From Novosphingobium sp. UBA1948 (GTDB lineage: Bacteria; Pseudomonadota; Alphaproteobacteria; Sphingomonadales; Sphingomonadaceae), in NCBI GenBank assembly GCA_002336765.1, contig DDES01000011.1:1-9219 (forward strand): a stretch of 9,219 nucleotides of DNA, given 5' to 3'. A program made the position numbers and the translations under genes. Shown here one piece after another: positions 8,489 to 9,219 of this stretch (positions are counted from its first letter, which is position 1; every line of letters starts with the position of its first letter). The notes beneath the pieces were generated by a model. That model did no database searches, was not told where the DNA came from, and saw only the letters and a program-made list of their open reading frames with translations.

Positions 8489-9219
8489 ATGCTGCGCCGC
8501 ATAATGCCCTCGACTTGCGAATTCTCCCTGACGGATGGTGACGAGCACGGTGCCGCTTTGGCGCTGCGCGGCGCTTTGACCATCGCCACGGTGGGCCGGC
8601 TCGACCGCGACCTGCGCGCGGCGGGGGCGGATTTCGCCGTGCTCGACCTGTCGGGCGTGGAGGCGATCGACACGGCAGGGGCATGGCTGGCCTATCGTTT
8701 GGTGCAGAAGGCCGGAGCGCGGATTGAAGGGAGCAGCGCCGATGCGCAGCGCCTGATCGCCAGCGTGGAACGCGGCGGCGGGGGCGACGCGCCCGTAGCG
8801 GTGGAACGGGTCAGTCCGGCCAGCCTGCTCGCGCTGGTCGGGCGGGCGGTGGTGATGGCGATCGGCGCGACCTATGCCACGCTGGGCTTCTTTGGCGAGG
8901 TGCTTAGCGCATGGTGGGGGCTGGTGCTGCATCCCTCGCGCATCCGCTGGACGGCCATCGTGCGGCAGGCGCAACTGGTGGGCGTGGATTCGCTGGCGAT
9001 TGTCGGCTTGATGAGCTTTCTGGTGGGGGTGGTGATCGCGCAGCAGGGCGCGGTACAGCTCCAGCAATTCGGTGCCACGATCTATACGGTCAACCTCACG
9101 GGGCGCATTTCGCTGCGCGAGCTGGGTGTGTTGATGACCGCGATCATGGTGGCGGGCCGGTCGGGCAGCGCCTTTGCCGCGCAGATCGGCACGATGAAGC
9201 TGACCGAGGAAGTGGACGC
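8489..9219 (+). CDS. STAS-MlaE fused ABC transporter permease (3' end outside window)
   Basis: This is the partial permease subunit of an MlaFEDB-type ABC system, which moves phospholipids between inner and outer membranes and keeps the outer leaflet asymmetric. 243 residues are visible, and family members of this architecture run to roughly 370. Residues about 10-95 form a STAS domain (ALRGALT at 25-31, VLDLSGVEAIDTAGAW at 51-66). T62 in the DTAG motif matches the functionally important Thr of MlaB. The MlaE part follows, with a connector region (145-165), hydrophobic helices (about 168-190) and the signature RELGVLMTAIMVAGRSGSAF (210-229) leading into QIGTMKLTEEVD. ATG 8489 is chosen with AGGGTGG 11 bases upstream (8471-8477). 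ATG 8504 is a good alternative, and in-frame ATGs at 8435 and 8447 are possible. The ATPase and MCE-domain (MlaD) genes would be expected to the right, beyond the window. Confidence 0.88.
   Translation, partial: MLRRIMPSTCEFSLTDGDEHGAALALRGALTIATVGRLDRDLRAAGADFAVLDLSGVEAIDTAGAWLAYRLVQKAGARIEGSSADAQRLIASVERGGGGDAPVAVERVSPASLLALVGRAVVMAIGATYATLGFFGEVLSAWWGLVLHPSRIRWTAIVRQAQLVGVDSLAIVGLMSFLVGVVIAQQGAVQLQQFGATIYTVNLTGRISLRELGVLMTAIMVAGRSGSAFAAQIGTMKLTEEVD

Noticed and set aside
8405..9067. A 221-residue N-terminal extension of valS
   Set aside because: The extension runs antisense to the MlaE-like gene, is Arg/His/Gln-rich and matches no ValRS N-terminus. The family-like start at 8404 has its own ribosome site.

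Overview
The window is a dense, GC-rich (mid-60s percent by eye), low-drama chromosomal segment. Gene content and protein wording fit an alphaproteobacterium, most likely of the order Sphingomonadales (Novosphingobium/Sphingomonas-like). The basis is the pairing of a TauE/SafE-type permease with a TIGR02186/Alph_Pro_TM protein (an alphaproteobacterial family), an MlaE permease with a fused STAS domain, and the general style of the ValRS and QueE proteins. The taxonomic call is inference from recognition, not from a search.

Layout, left to right. (1) Bases 1-119 are a short non-coding region. It holds a near-perfect tandem repeat of 16-17 bases and, at the very left edge, what looks like the start codon of a leftward gene lying outside the window. 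(2) Bases 120-1809 hold a rightward two-gene unit: a TSUP-family anion permease (303 aa) and a periplasmic, C-terminally anchored TIGR02186 protein (255 aa, GTG start), 10 bases apart. (3) Bases 1886-3538 hold a rightward orphan HerA-type ATPase/translocase (550 aa, GTG start). It has all hallmark motifs but no nuclease or effector neighbour. (4) Bases 8404-3535 hold a leftward, tightly packed three-gene unit: valS, then queE, then a MATE exporter. Its junctions are TAATG and ATGA, so translational coupling is likely. The unit collides with herA at a shared CTAG, where both genes read TAG as stop on opposite strands. (5) From 8489 to the right edge runs a divergent STAS-MlaE lipid-transport permease, cut off by the window end.

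How the genes fit together: valS and queE both concern tRNA (charging of tRNA-Val; synthesis of the queuosine precursor CDG), and the MATE exporter shares their transcript. The TSUP/TIGR02186 pair probably forms one transport unit for a small, perhaps sulfur-containing, anion. The MlaE protein belongs to outer-membrane lipid homeostasis. No RNA genes, insertion sequences, CRISPR arrays or clear intrinsic terminators were seen. Nothing marks the segment as a mobile or defence island. The most open biological questions are the role of the orphan HerA protein, the TSUP-TIGR02186 partnership and the tandem repeat upstream of it.
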